DNA of 64,000 nucleotides from Glaciihabitans sp. dw_435. Lineage in GTDB: Bacteria; Actinomycetota; Actinomycetes; Actinomycetales; Microbacteriaceae. Where the stretch lies: NCBI RefSeq assembly GCF_018449675.1, contig NZ_JAAVUZ010000003.1:186001-250000 (forward strand), read 5' to 3'. A model generated the notes under the pieces. It did not search any database. It had not been told where the DNA came from and saw nothing but the letters and a program-made list of their open reading frames with translations. Each line of letters opens with the position of its first letter. The stretch's first letter is position 1. The translations under genes and the position numbers were made by a program. Positions 10,712-19,931 of the stretch are shown here, piece after piece.

Positions 10712-11149
10712 GTGGTGTCGGGTCCCGGAGCACTGCAACTCCAGCTCCAGCTGACCTACGAGCTCATTCCCCGGAATGCACCCCTGTTCGCCGAGGAGAT
10801 CGCCGTGCAGGGGCGCGAGCGGGGCATCAACCTCGACTATTCGGCCGACAGCATCGGCTACTTCGATTCGGTGATCACGTCGCTGCGTGCGCAGTCCGTC
10901 ACCGTCGAGCAGGTCGCGGAAGTCCTGCTGGGCTTCGGGTGCTACCTGGGCGAAGCGGTCGTGCGCGCCACCGGCGGATCCTGGGTGAGCTCGCTAGGCA
11001 CACCACTGGAGAAGCTGGCCCCGCTCCCCATGGTCGTGACGTTGCCGTCCGGTGAGGTCTGCGATCCCGCGGGCCGGCCATTCGCCGCCCTCACCAAGGG
11101 GTCAAGATCCACGCTCGTCAGCTTCTACGAGGAATACGCGGCGCGCTGA
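10712..11149 (+). CDS. Conserved-looking hypothetical protein
   Basis: 145 residues, starting at one of two consecutive GTG codons (10712 or 10715) only 5 bases after the pdtaR-like gene, so probably co-transcribed. I do not recognise the family. It is soluble, with no signal or membrane segment; the middle (SITSLRAQSVTVEQVAEVLL-type helices) and the LGFGCYLGEAVVRATGG-W segment look like a compact alpha/beta fold of the small DUF type. Codon use matches its neighbours, which supports a real gene. Co-occurrence with the regulator is the only functional hint. Confidence 0.7.
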   Translation: MVSGPGALQLQLQLTYELIPRNAPLFAEEIAVQGRERGINLDYSADSIGYFDSVITSLRAQSVTVEQVAEVLLGFGCYLGEAVVRATGGSWVSSLGTPLEKLAPLPMVVTLPSGEVCDPAGRPFAALTKGSRSTLVSFYEEYAAR

Positions 11150-11184
11150 GCCGACACCGCCGGCGTGCCCGGGGATGTGCAGGC

Positions 11185-11610
11185 TTACTGGTCCTTGAGG
11201 AAGTTGGTCATCCGGATCGTCGAGAGCCGACGCCCCGCGTCATCCCGCACCACAATCTCGTGGGTAGCGAGGGTGCGGCCCAGATTGACTGCTGTGCAGG
11301 TGGCGGTCACGATGCCGGACGACACCGACCTGCTGTGCGACGCGTTGATCTCGATGCCCACGGCGATGCGTCCGGGACCGGCATGGATAGCGGATGACAC
11401 GGAGCCGAGTGACTCGCCCAGCACCACGTGAGCCCCGCCGTGCAAAATGCCCACCACCTGCGTGTTGCCCTCGACCGGCATCGTCGCAACGGAGTGGTCA
11501 GCAGACAACTCGACGAAGGTGATGCCCATTTTGCGGGCGAGCGCGCCGCCCTCCGTGGAGATGAGACGCTCCACGAGCGACGGGTCAAGATCCTGCGGAA
11601 AGGTGGTCAT
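11185..11610 (-). CDS. PaaI-type hotdog thioesterase
   Basis: 141 residues. Single hotdog domain with the signature GILHGGAHVVLGES, in which Asn/His-Gly-Gly and the Glu/Ser further on match the PaaI/YdiI-like acyl-CoA thioesterases. The second ATG (11610) was chosen because AGAGG lies six bases before it, whereas the first ATG (11616) directly abuts that site. Likely hydrolyses an aromatic or medium-chain acyl-CoA; many actinobacterial relatives are implicated in menaquinone or phenylacetate metabolism, but nothing nearby indicates the substrate. Divergent from polA. Confidence 0.82.
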   Translation of the reverse strand: MTTFPQDLDPSLVERLISTEGGALARKMGITFVELSADHSVATMPVEGNTQVVGILHGGAHVVLGESLGSVSSAIHAGPGRIAVGIEINASHSRSVSSGIVTATCTAVNLGRTLATHEIVVRDDAGRRLSTIRMTNFLKDQ

Positions 11611-11674
11611 GGGCATCCTCTGTGTGGAGCGTCGCGGCCCACGACCGGGCCACCGGAGTGTCGGCCGCCGCAGC

Positions 11675-11680
11675 TAGGCT
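11675..11680 (+). promoter_or_regulatory. -10 box of polA, leaderless
   Basis: TAGGCT, seven bases before the GTG start of polA; no ribosome site present. Confidence 0.6.
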
Positions 11681-11687
11681 TGGCACT

Positions 11688-14390
11688 GTGACGGACAACG
11701 AAAAGCCTACTCTCATGGTCATTGACGGCCATTCCCTGGCCTTCCGGGCCTTTTACGCACTCCCCGTCGACAGCTTCGTCAACCGCGAGGGACAGCACAC
11801 GAACGCGATCCACGGGTTCATCGCGATGCTGATCAACCTGCTCTCCAACGAGAAGCCCACGCACCTCGCCGTGGCGTTCGACATCTCGCGCTACTCGTTC
11901 CGCACCCGCGAATACCCCGAGTACAAGGGCACCCGCGGTGAGACGCCACCCGAGTTCGTCGGCCAGATTCCGCTGCTCGAAGAGGCCCTCAAAGCCATGA
12001 ACATCCCGACGATCAGCAAGGAGGACTACGAGGCCGACGACATCCTCGCGACGCTCGCCTCCCAGGGCTCCGCCGACGGCTACAACGTCTACGTGGTCTC
12101 CGGCGATCGCGATGCCATCCAGATGATCGACGACAACGTCACCCTGCTCTACCCGAACGCCCGGGGCGTCTCCGAGCTCAAGCGGTACGACCGCGACACC
12201 GTGCACGAGCGGTACGGCATCGAGCCGCACCAGTATCCCGATATCGCCGCCCTGGTTGGCGAGACCAGCGACAACCTGATCGGCATCGACAAGGTCGGCG
12301 AGAAGACCGCGGTCAAGTGGATCGTGCAGTACGGCAGCCTCGACGAGGTGCTCGCGCACTCCCACGAGATCAAGGGCGTCGTCGGCGAGAAGCTGCGCGA
12401 GCAGAGCGACCGCGCGATCCGCAACCGCAAGCTCAACCACCTGCTCACGGACGTAGAACTGCCCTACGGCCCCGGCGACCTCGCCCGTAAGCCCATCAAC
12501 ATTCCCGCCGTGCGCGAGGTGTTCGACAAGCTGCAGTTCCGCACGCTCCTCGAGCGCGTCATCAAGATCGCCGCCGCCGACGGTGCCAGCGGCGCCGAGT
12601 GGGCGTCCACCGGCGATGTCATTGAAGCGGATGACACGGAGTCGAGCCTCCAGCTCGACGACGAGGTACCCGTGGTGCGCACCCTCGTCGACGAGGAACT
12701 CGCCAAGTGGCTGGCCACCGTCTCCGCCGACGGCACCCTACCCCTCGGGCTTCGCGTCGAGCTCAGTGACGGCGACGTTGTCGGACTCGGCATCGCCAGC
12801 GCGACCGAATCGGCCTACGTGCCCTGGACGTCCGGCCGCCCCGATTACACCGCGCTCGAAACGTGGCTCGCGGGCGACTCGCCCAAGTACCTCCATCACT
12901 CCAAGCGCGAACTCAAGGCGCTCCGCCAGGCCGGACTACCGATGAACGGCATCGCCTTCGACACCACGCTCGCGGCGTGGCTGCTCAAGCCCGGGGGCAA
13001 GGGCGAGGATCTCGCCGCACAGGTCTACTCCTACCTCGGCGAAACGCTCAGCCAAGCCGACCCGAACCAGCTCGTGCCCGACGTGGAGCCACTCAGTCCC
13101 GCGACAGAAGCCTGGTATGTGCTGCGCCTCGCTGACTACCTCGCAGAGCGCCTCGATGACGGCTCGCGCCAGGTTCTCGACACCATCGAGCTTCCCCTCG
13201 TGCCGGTTCTCGAGGCGATGGAGGCCACAGGCATCTCGGTCAACGCGCAGGTGCTCTCGTCCATCAACACCGAGCTGACCGAGTCCGCCAGCGAACTGGC
13301 GAGTCGCGCCTATGCCGAAATCGGGCATGAGGTCAACCTCGGGTCACCCAAGCAGCTGCAGCAGGTGCTGTTCGAAGAACTCGGCATGCCCAAGACGCGT
13401 GCCAACAAGACGGGCTTCTCCACCGACGCGGCGTCGCTCGCGGACCTGCAGGATTCGGCGCCCCACCCGTTCCTCGGGCTGCTTCTCCAGCATCGGGATG
13501 CCTCGAAGCTCAAGCAGATTATCGAAACCCTTGAACGTGGCATCGCCGCTGACAACCGCATCCACACGACGTACGACCAGACCGGCACAAGCACGGGCCG
13601 CATTTCCTCGAACGACCCGAACCTGCAGAACATCCCCGTCAAGACGGAGATCGGGCGGCGCATCCGCTCGTCCTTCGAAAAGGGTCCCCAGTTCAGCACA
13701 CTGCTGACGGCGGACTACTCGCAGATCGAGATGCGGATCATGGCCCACCTCTCCGGTGACGAGGGGCTCATCGAGGCGTTCAACGGCGGCGAAGACCTGC
13801 ACCGGTTCGTTGGCGCCCGCATCTTCCACGTGGAGCCCGCCGAGGTCAGCCCGATCATGCGCACAAAGGTCAAGGCAATGTCGTATGGGCTTGCCTACGG
13901 CCTCAGCGCGTTCGGGCTGAGCAAGCAACTGCGGATTGACACGGCCGAGGCCAAGCAGCTGATGACCGACTACTTCGCCCGCTTCGGCGCGGTACGCGAG
14001 TACCTGCGCAACGTCGTGGAGCAGGCGCGGGTCGACGGCTACACCGAGACAATCTTCGGGCGTCGTCGCCCCTTCGGCGACCTCGCGTCCAAAAACAGGG
14101 TGCTGCGGGAAAACGCGGAACGCGCGGCGCTGAACGCTCCCATCCAGGGGTCTGCCGCCGACATCCTCAAGATCGCCATGCTGGGTGTCGACGATGACCT
14201 GCGACGCGAGAAGCTTGAGTCGAGGATGCTCATGCAGGTTCACGACGAATTGGTTTTCGAGGTTGCCGACGGGGAGCTCGATCGCCTCACCGAGATCGTG
14301 CGCACGCGGATGGGCGGCGCCGCAGACCTGCGGGTGCCGCTGAGCGTGCAGGTCGGCATCGGATCCAACTGGGACCAGGCGGCCCACTGA
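11688..14390 (+). CDS. polA: DNA polymerase I
   Basis: 900 residues from GTG at 11688; the frame is open further upstream but the protein match begins at TDNEKPTLMVIDGHS and a leaderless promoter precedes it. The N-terminal 5'-3' exonuclease/flap domain shows IDGHSLAFRAF, YEADDILATLA and GETSDNLIGIDKVG. The middle 3'-5' exonuclease domain seems degenerate: the DxE motif is not present where expected, as in mycobacterial PolA. The C-terminal polymerase domain has DYSQIEMR, the O-helix KVKAMSYGLAYG and the VHDELVFEV palm motif. Works in Okazaki fragment processing and gap filling after excision repair; uvrB, uvrA and uvrC follow on the same strand. Confidence 0.96.
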   Translation: MTDNEKPTLMVIDGHSLAFRAFYALPVDSFVNREGQHTNAIHGFIAMLINLLSNEKPTHLAVAFDISRYSFRTREYPEYKGTRGETPPEFVGQIPLLEEALKAMNIPTISKEDYEADDILATLASQGSADGYNVYVVSGDRDAIQMIDDNVTLLYPNARGVSELKRYDRDTVHERYGIEPHQYPDIAALVGETSDNLIGIDKVGEKTAVKWIVQYGSLDEVLAHSHEIKGVVGEKLREQSDRAIRNRKLNHLLTDVELPYGPGDLARKPINIPAVREVFDKLQFRTLLERVIKIAAADGASGAEWASTGDVIEADDTESSLQLDDEVPVVRTLVDEELAKWLATVSADGTLPLGLRVELSDGDVVGLGIASATESAYVPWTSGRPDYTALETWLAGDSPKYLHHSKRELKALRQAGLPMNGIAFDTTLAAWLLKPGGKGEDLAAQVYSYLGETLSQADPNQLVPDVEPLSPATEAWYVLRLADYLAERLDDGSRQVLDTIELPLVPVLEAMEATGISVNAQVLSSINTELTESASELASRAYAEIGHEVNLGSPKQLQQVLFEELGMPKTRANKTGFSTDAASLADLQDSAPHPFLGLLLQHRDASKLKQIIETLERGIAADNRIHTTYDQTGTSTGRISSNDPNLQNIPVKTEIGRRIRSSFEKGPQFSTLLTADYSQIEMRIMAHLSGDEGLIEAFNGGEDLHRFVGARIFHVEPAEVSPIMRTKVKAMSYGLAYGLSAFGLSKQLRIDTAEAKQLMTDYFARFGAVREYLRNVVEQARVDGYTETIFGRRRPFGDLASKNRVLRENAERAALNAPIQGSAADILKIAMLGVDDDLRREKLESRMLMQVHDELVFEVADGELDRLTEIVRTRMGGAADLRVPLSVQVGIGSNWDQAAH

Positions 14391-14842
14391 TGGCCGCGCT
14401 CAGCTCCGACCGCCTCCGTGACCTGCTGCCGCCGAGTTCGATCGTGTTCGCAGCCACGGCCGTCGACGCGGACGACGCGATCCGCCAGACGGGAGCCGTC
14501 CTGGTGTCCGCGAATGCCGTCGCTCCGCACTACGTCGACGCGATGCTCGAGCGTGAGGCATCGGTCTCGACCTTCGTCGGGGATGGCATCGCCATGCCGC
14601 ACGGCACCCTCACCGCCAAGGACGACGTGGAGGCAGAAGGCCTCGCGCTGATGCTCCTCGCCGATCCGATCGATTGGAACGGCGATGAGGTCTCGATCGT
14701 CATTGCGATAGCCGCACGCGGACGGCGGTACATCGCCCTGATCAGCCAGCTCGCCGCGGTGCTCCTCGATGCCGACCGGGCTGCTGCGCTGCGCGCTGCC
14801 ATCACCGCCGACGACGTGTACGCGGTGTTCGACGCCGCCTGA
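14390..14842 (+). CDS. PTS EIIA domain protein, mannitol/fructose type
   Basis: 150 residues, a single EIIA-Mtl/Fru domain. The phosphorylatable His is His71 in GDGIAMPHGT, the family signature. The start ATG overlaps the polA TGA by one base, so it is coupled to polA translation. No EIIB, EIIC, EI or HPr gene lies in the window. It may serve a permease encoded elsewhere or act as a regulatory IIA; the coupling with a replication/repair gene makes the context uninformative. Confidence 0.85.
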   Translation: MAALSSDRLRDLLPPSSIVFAATAVDADDAIRQTGAVLVSANAVAPHYVDAMLEREASVSTFVGDGIAMPHGTLTAKDDVEAEGLALMLLADPIDWNGDEVSIVIAIAARGRRYIALISQLAAVLLDADRAAALRAAITADDVYAVFDAA

Positions 14843-14907
14843 CCGCACGCGGCACGATCGCTCGCGCCACGGTCCCGGCACTCCTGTGCGCGGCGTCCCC
14901 GTGGCTC

Positions 14908-14913
14908 TAGGCT
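14908..14913 (+). promoter_or_regulatory. -10 box of DUF885 gene, leaderless
   Basis: TAGGCT, six bases before the ATG at 14920. Confidence 0.6.
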
Positions 14914-14919
14914 CGGAGC

Positions 14920-16611
14920 ATGACTGCTCCAACCGACGGCACCGCCGCCCGCCAGCCCACCGCCATTGACGCGATCGCCGAGGAGTGGGTCACCACTCTG
15001 GCCGATCTCGACCCCGACGTCGCCATCTGGATCGGGCTTCCCGGACGGCTCAGCGAGTACGGCGACCTGTCTCCCGCGGGACACGAGCGCTACCTTTCGG
15101 AAGTCACGACGGTCATCGCGAAGCTCGATGCCACCGAGCCCCAGGACGACGTCGACTGGGTGACTAAGACGGACCTGCGCAGCGAACTGTCCCTCACCGT
15201 CGAGTCATCCGACGCAGGCCTCTGGAAGCGCGATCTCAACGTCATCGCCTCGCCCGCCCAGGGCATACGTGAGACCTTCGACCTCATGCCGCACGCGACG
15301 ACCGACGACTGGGAGACGATCGCCGGAAAGCTGGGGAATCTTCCCGGCGCAATCGACGGCTACATCGAGACGCTTCGCCTCGGCGCCAGCGAGGGAGTCA
15401 CCGCGGCACGCCGCCAGGTCCGCGAGGTCAGCGAGCAGGTGGCAAAGCACGCTGCCGCACAGGGCTTCTTCTTCGAGTTCACCGGCGATGCCGCCCTCGA
15501 AGACGGGGGAGACCTGCCGGAAACGCTCAAGGCCGACCTGCGCAGGGGCGCCGAGCAGTCTGCCGCCGCCTACGGAAAACTGGCGGAATTCCTCGCCACC
15601 GAACTGGAGCCGCAAGCGACAGAGCAGGACGGTGTCGGACGCGAGCTCTACGAACTGCAGTCGCGCCACTTCCTCGGCGCCAAGATCGACCTGGATGAGA
15701 CCTACGAGTGGGGCATCGAGGAACTCGCCCGCATGGTCGAGGAACAGGAGGCCGTCGCTCGCGAGATCAAGCCGGGGGCGAGCGTGCTCGAGGCGATTGC
15801 ATTCCTCGATGGTGACGAGAGTCGCAAGCTTCGTGGGACCGAGGCGCTGCAACAGTGGATGCAGGCCACCAGCGACCAGGCTGTGGAGGAGTTGTCCCGC
15901 ACGCAGTTCGACATCCCCGACCCGGTGAAACGACTCGAGTGCATGATCGCTCCCACCAAGGAGGGTGGCATCTACTACACGAGTCCAAGTGACGACTTCT
16001 CCCGCCCCGGCCGCATGTGGTGGTCGGTGCCCGAAGGAGTCACCGAATTCGACAGCTGGCGCGAGAAGACCACGGTCTACCACGAGGGAGTTCCGGGCCA
16101 TCACCTCCAGCTCGGCCAGGCCGTCTACAACCGCGCAAAACTGAACACGTGGCGCCGGCAACTCGCCGGTACGTCGGGTCACGCCGAGGGATGGGCCCTG
16201 TATGCCGAGCGCCTGATGCAGGACCTCGGATATCTGGATGACCCGGCCGACCGGCTCGGAATGCTCGACGGTCAGCGCATGCGAGCGGCCCGCGTGGTGC
16301 TCGACATCGGCGTGCACCTGGGCAAGCCGCTGCCCGACGGCACCGGCACGTGGACCGCGGACTACGCCTTCGACTTCATGGGCCGTAACGTCAACATGAA
16401 CGATGCCTTCGTGAAGTTCGAGGTCAACCGGTACCTGGGATGGCCGGGACAGGCGCCGTCCTACAAGGTCGGTCAGCGCATCTGGGAGCAGATCCGCGAC
16501 GAGTACAAGCGTCGCGAAGGGGAAAACTTCAGCATCAAGGACTTCCACAGGAAGGCGCTGGACCTCGGGGGAGTCGGTCTCGACACACTGAAGGCGGCGC
16601 TCCTGAAGTGA
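14920..16611 (+). CDS. DUF885 family protein, probable metallopeptidase
   Basis: 563 residues, typical for DUF885. The signature YHEGVPGHHLQ (His388-His395) resembles an HExxH-like zinc site, and a downstream GHAEGWALYAE segment supplies the usual second Glu/His element. The family is often annotated as M2/M32-like carboxypeptidase or dipeptidase, but activity is rarely shown. No signal peptide or membrane helix, so cytoplasmic. Stand-alone gene with its own promoter. Confidence 0.85.
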   Translation: MTAPTDGTAARQPTAIDAIAEEWVTTLADLDPDVAIWIGLPGRLSEYGDLSPAGHERYLSEVTTVIAKLDATEPQDDVDWVTKTDLRSELSLTVESSDAGLWKRDLNVIASPAQGIRETFDLMPHATTDDWETIAGKLGNLPGAIDGYIETLRLGASEGVTAARRQVREVSEQVAKHAAAQGFFFEFTGDAALEDGGDLPETLKADLRRGAEQSAAAYGKLAEFLATELEPQATEQDGVGRELYELQSRHFLGAKIDLDETYEWGIEELARMVEEQEAVAREIKPGASVLEAIAFLDGDESRKLRGTEALQQWMQATSDQAVEELSRTQFDIPDPVKRLECMIAPTKEGGIYYTSPSDDFSRPGRMWWSVPEGVTEFDSWREKTTVYHEGVPGHHLQLGQAVYNRAKLNTWRRQLAGTSGHAEGWALYAERLMQDLGYLDDPADRLGMLDGQRMRAARVVLDIGVHLGKPLPDGTGTWTADYAFDFMGRNVNMNDAFVKFEVNRYLGWPGQAPSYKVGQRIWEQIRDEYKRREGENFSIKDFHRKALDLGGVGLDTLKAALLK

Positions 16612-16635
16612 TGCGGATCCGGGCATGTCGTGCTG

Positions 16636-16664
16636 TTGATCGACACCGCCAGTCACGCTAAGCT
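16636..16664 (+). promoter_or_regulatory. Promoter of rpsA
   Basis: TTGATC (16636-16641) and TAAGCT (16659-16664) are 17 bases apart, a good vegetative spacing. Transcription would start near 16671, giving a leader of about 97 bases whose first bases can form a 6-bp hairpin GTCGCA/TGCGAC (16670-16685). Confidence 0.6.
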
Positions 16665-16767
16665 TGAGAGTCGCATTTCTGCGACGATCTACTCGTCTGC
16701 CATTGGCGAATCATCCGCACCATCTCGTCAGTGGCCCGATTTATGTCCATACTGGAGCACTAACTAC

Positions 16768-18222
16768 ATGACAATCGTAACGGCCGCCAAGGCGCCCAAG
16801 CAGGTCGCGATCAATGACATCGGATCTGCCGAAGACTTTCTCGCCGCGGTCGAAAAGACTCTGAAGTTCTTCAACGACGGAGACCTCATTGAGGGCATCG
16901 TTGTAAAGATCGACCGCGACGAGGTTCTCCTCGACGTTGGTTACAAGACCGAGGGTGTCATCCCCTCTCGCGAACTTTCCATCAAGCATGACGTTGACCC
17001 GAGCGAAGTTGTTCAGGTCGGCGACAGCGTTGAGGCCCTCGTTCTCCAGAAGGAGGACAAGGAAGGCCGTCTCATCCTGTCCAAGAAGCGCGCTCAGTAC
17101 GAGCGTGCATGGGGCGACGTTGAGAAGATCAAGGAAGCCGATGGCGTTGTCACCGGTTCCGTGATCGAGGTCGTCAAGGGTGGACTCATCGTTGACATCG
17201 GACTGCGTGGATTCCTTCCCGCGTCGCTCATCGAGCTTCGCCGCGTTCGCGACCTGACGCCGTACCTCGGCCAGGAGATCGAAGCGAAGATCCTCGAGCT
17301 CGACAAGAACCGCAACAACGTTGTGCTTTCCCGCCGCGCCCTGCTTGAGCAGACGCAGAGCGAGAGCCGCACCACGTTCCTCAACAACCTCCACAAGGGC
17401 CAGGTCCGTAAGGGCGTCGTGTCCTCGATCGTTAACTTCGGTGCGTTCGTTGACCTCGGTGGCGTTGACGGACTCGTCCACGTTTCCGAGCTGTCGTGGA
17501 AGCACATCGAGCACGCTTCTGAGGTTGTCGAGGTTGGCCAGGAGGTCACCGTCGAGATCCTCGAGGTCGACCTCGAGCGCGAGCGCGTTTCCCTGTCGCT
17601 CAAGGCGACGCAGGAAGACCCGTGGCAGGTATTTGCCCGCACGCACGCAATCGGCCAGGTTGCACCCGGAAAGGTCACGAAGCTCGTCCCCTTCGGCGCG
17701 TTTGTTCGCGTTGCAGAGGGCATCGAGGGCCTCGTGCACATCTCCGAGCTGTCGGGCAAGCACGTTGAGCTCGCCGAGCAGGTTGTTTCGGTCGGCGACG
17801 AGGTGTTCGTCAAGGTCATCGACATCGACCTCGAGCGTCGTCGTATCTCCCTCTCGCTGAAGCAGGCGAACGAGGGCGTTGACCCCGAGGGCACCGAGTT
17901 CGACCCGGCACTCTACGGAATGCTCACCGAGTACGACGCCGAGGGCAACTACAAGTACCCCGAGGGCTTCGACCCGGAAACCAACGAGTGGCGCGAAGGC
18001 TTCGAGACCCAGCGCGAGAAGTGGGAGCAGGACTACGCTGCAGCCCAGGCTCGTTGGGAATCGCACAAGAAGCAGGTTGCCGCCGCAGCGCTCGAGGAAG
18101 ACAGCCCGTCGTCCTCCGCGCCGTCCGGTTCCTCCTTCTCGAGCGAGTCGACCGGAGCCGGCACGCTTGCCGACGACGAGTCGCTTGCTGCTCTTCGCGA
18201 GAAGCTGAGCTCCAACAACTAA
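16768..18222 (+). CDS. rpsA: 30S ribosomal protein S1
   Basis: 484 residues, the actinobacterial size with four S1 RNA-binding repeats: they begin near the segments GDLIEGIVVK, GVVTGSVIEV, RKGVVSSIVNFGAF and GQVAPGKVTKLVPFGAF. The ATG at 16768 was chosen over an upstream in-frame codon because the protein family begins with such a TIVTAAKAPKQVA-like leader and GGAG lies 11 bases before it. The C-terminus is a Ser/Glu-rich low-complexity tail ending LREKLSSNN. S1 helps the 30S subunit bind structured or leadered mRNA; many genes here look leaderless, where S1 is less needed. Confidence 0.96.
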   Translation: MTIVTAAKAPKQVAINDIGSAEDFLAAVEKTLKFFNDGDLIEGIVVKIDRDEVLLDVGYKTEGVIPSRELSIKHDVDPSEVVQVGDSVEALVLQKEDKEGRLILSKKRAQYERAWGDVEKIKEADGVVTGSVIEVVKGGLIVDIGLRGFLPASLIELRRVRDLTPYLGQEIEAKILELDKNRNNVVLSRRALLEQTQSESRTTFLNNLHKGQVRKGVVSSIVNFGAFVDLGGVDGLVHVSELSWKHIEHASEVVEVGQEVTVEILEVDLERERVSLSLKATQEDPWQVFARTHAIGQVAPGKVTKLVPFGAFVRVAEGIEGLVHISELSGKHVELAEQVVSVGDEVFVKVIDIDLERRRISLSLKQANEGVDPEGTEFDPALYGMLTEYDAEGNYKYPEGFDPETNEWREGFETQREKWEQDYAAAQARWESHKKQVAAAALEEDSPSSSAPSGSSFSSESTGAGTLADDESLAALREKLSSNN

Positions 18223-18252
18223 TTGCTGGGTAACTAGCAGTCAGTACCGCTT

Positions 18253-18282
18253 ACGGCCGGTCACCTTCGGGTGGCCGGCCGT
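18253..18282 (+). terminator. Intrinsic terminator of rpsA
   Basis: 13-bp stem ACGGCCGGTCACC/GGTGGCCGGCCGT (one G-T wobble) closed by a stable TTCG tetraloop and followed by TTT. The strongest hairpin in this part of the window. Confidence 0.92.
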
Positions 18283-18296
18283 TTGCATGCCATCAC

Positions 18297-18302
18297 TAGG
18301 CT
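18297..18302 (+). promoter_or_regulatory. -10 box of coaE, leaderless
   Basis: TAGGCT, six bases before ATG at 18309. Confidence 0.6.
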
Positions 18303-18308
18303 GAGGTT

Positions 18309-18917
18309 ATGTATCTGATTGGCCTCACCGGCGGCATCGCGTCCGGAAAATCCGTGGTGTCCCGGCGTCTGGGCGAGCGTGGCGCAGTCGTTGTCGATGC
18401 CGATCTGCTCGCGCGCGAGGTTGTCGAACCCGGCACTCCCGCTCTGACCCAGATTGCCGACACCTTCGGACCCGCGGTCATCTCCGATGACGGCTCCCTC
18501 AATCGTCCCGAGCTCGGCTCCATCATCTTCTCCGACGCCGACAAGCGAGGCGAGTTGAATGCCATCACCCACCCCGCGATCTGGCGTCGCGCCAGGGAAT
18601 TGTTCGACTCCGCGACATCCACCGATCCCGACGCCGTCGTTGTCTACGACGTTCCGCTGCTGGCCGAAGCCGCCGCCGACCGTCCGATGAGGTTTGATCT
18701 CATCGTTGTGGTCGATGCGGATGCCGATACGCGCGTCGAGCGGTTGGTGACACTGCGCGGGATGACCCGGGAAGACGCCACCCGCCGCATCATGTCGCAG
18801 GCGCCCGACGCCGAACGCCGTGCTATGGCCGACGTGCTGATCGACAGCAACGGCACACTCGAACGCACGCTCGAGCAGGCGGACGCCCTGTGGGAGCGGG
18901 TGAGCGCACGAGCGTAG
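18309..18917 (+). CDS. coaE: Dephospho-CoA kinase
   Basis: 202 residues. Last step of coenzyme A synthesis, phosphorylating the ribose 3' hydroxyl of dephospho-CoA. The P-loop GGIASGKSVV is at residues 8-17, followed by VVDADLLAREVVEPG, the conserved substrate-binding DADxLAR segment, and YDVPLLAE and RMTREDA-like lid residues. Sits between rpsA and uvrB as in many actinobacteria. Unlike mycobacterial CoaE it lacks a C-terminal UPF0157 extension. Confidence 0.95.
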   Translation: MYLIGLTGGIASGKSVVSRRLGERGAVVVDADLLAREVVEPGTPALTQIADTFGPAVISDDGSLNRPELGSIIFSDADKRGELNAITHPAIWRRARELFDSATSTDPDAVVVYDVPLLAEAAADRPMRFDLIVVVDADADTRVERLVTLRGMTREDATRRIMSQAPDAERRAMADVLIDSNGTLERTLEQADALWERVSARA

Positions 18918-18920
18918 GCT
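18915..18920 (+). promoter_or_regulatory. -10 box of SDR gene, leaderless
   Basis: TAGGCT spans the coaE stop codon and lies six bases before ATG at 18927. Confidence 0.6.
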
Positions 18921-18926
18921 CGGTGC

Positions 18927-19931
18927 ATGAGTTCTGAGACAAACTACGTTAAGACGGAACAGCATCCCCTCGGTTCGGGTTTCGGTGCACAGAGCACCGC
19001 GGACGACGTCATCGCGGGAATCGATCTGACCGGCAAGCTCGCCATCGTCACCGGTGGCTACTCCGGCCTCGGTCTCGAGACTGTGCGCAGTCTCGCGCAT
19101 GCGGGAGCGACCGTCATCGTTCCCGCCCGGCGTCCCGCCCATGCCGCCGAGGTGCTGCATGCTATCGATTTCTCTCCGGGTACCGCGGAGGTCGCCTGGC
19201 TCGACCTCGCGAGCCTCGACAGCGTGCGCGCGTTCGCGTTCGACTTTCTCGACACCGACCGCAGCATCGACATTTTGATTGACAACGCGGCCATCATGGC
19301 GGCACCCGAAACCCGCGTAGGAGATGGGTGGGAGGCGCAGTTCGCCACCAACCACCTGGGGCACTACGTGCTGGCCAACCTGTTGTGGCCTGCCCTGGTG
19401 CGGGACGGCGGAGCTCGCGTGATCGCCGTCTCGTCGTCGGGCCACAAGCTCAGCGACATTCGGTGGGACGACCCACAGTTCACCGAGGGCTACGAGAAAT
19501 GGAAGGCGTACGGGCAGGCCAAGACCGCCGATGCGCTGTTTGCCGTTCGTCTCGACGAGCTGGGCGCGCCCTTCGGCGTCCGTGCGTTTGCGGTGCACCC
19601 CGGCGGCATCATGACTCCGCTGCAACGCCACCTGTCACGGGAAGAGATGGTTGCGTCCGGATGGATGACCGAGGACGGCGTTGTCAACGAACGGTTCAAG
19701 TCGACCACCCAGGGTGCGGCAACCGCGGTGTGGGCGGCGACGTCGCCCCAGCTCGAGGGTAAGGGTGGCGTGTACTGCGAGGACTGCGACATCGCCGAGT
19801 TCTCGGTCCCCGACGGTCCGGACGCCCGTGTTCGTGGGGTGGAGACGTATGCCGTGGACAGCGATTCGGCGGAGCGGCTCTGGCAGCTGTCTGCGCGGCT
19901 GACAGGTGTCGACGCGTTCTCGCCGCTGTAA
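18927..19931 (+). CDS. Short-chain dehydrogenase/reductase
   Basis: 334 residues, longer than a classical SDR and like the retinol-dehydrogenase/WW-oxidoreductase type. Visible are the NAD(P) loop TGGYSGLG, an NNAA-like DNAAIMA strand, a catalytic Ser in AVSSSGH and the YGQAKTA motif with catalytic Tyr and Lys. No signal or membrane segment. Substrate unknown. It is placed between coaE and uvrB with its own promoter, so function is not implied by neighbours. Confidence 0.88.
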   Translation: MSSETNYVKTEQHPLGSGFGAQSTADDVIAGIDLTGKLAIVTGGYSGLGLETVRSLAHAGATVIVPARRPAHAAEVLHAIDFSPGTAEVAWLDLASLDSVRAFAFDFLDTDRSIDILIDNAAIMAAPETRVGDGWEAQFATNHLGHYVLANLLWPALVRDGGARVIAVSSSGHKLSDIRWDDPQFTEGYEKWKAYGQAKTADALFAVRLDELGAPFGVRAFAVHPGGIMTPLQRHLSREEMVASGWMTEDGVVNERFKSTTQGAATAVWAATSPQLEGKGGVYCEDCDIAEFSVPDGPDARVRGVETYAVDSDSAERLWQLSARLTGVDAFSPL

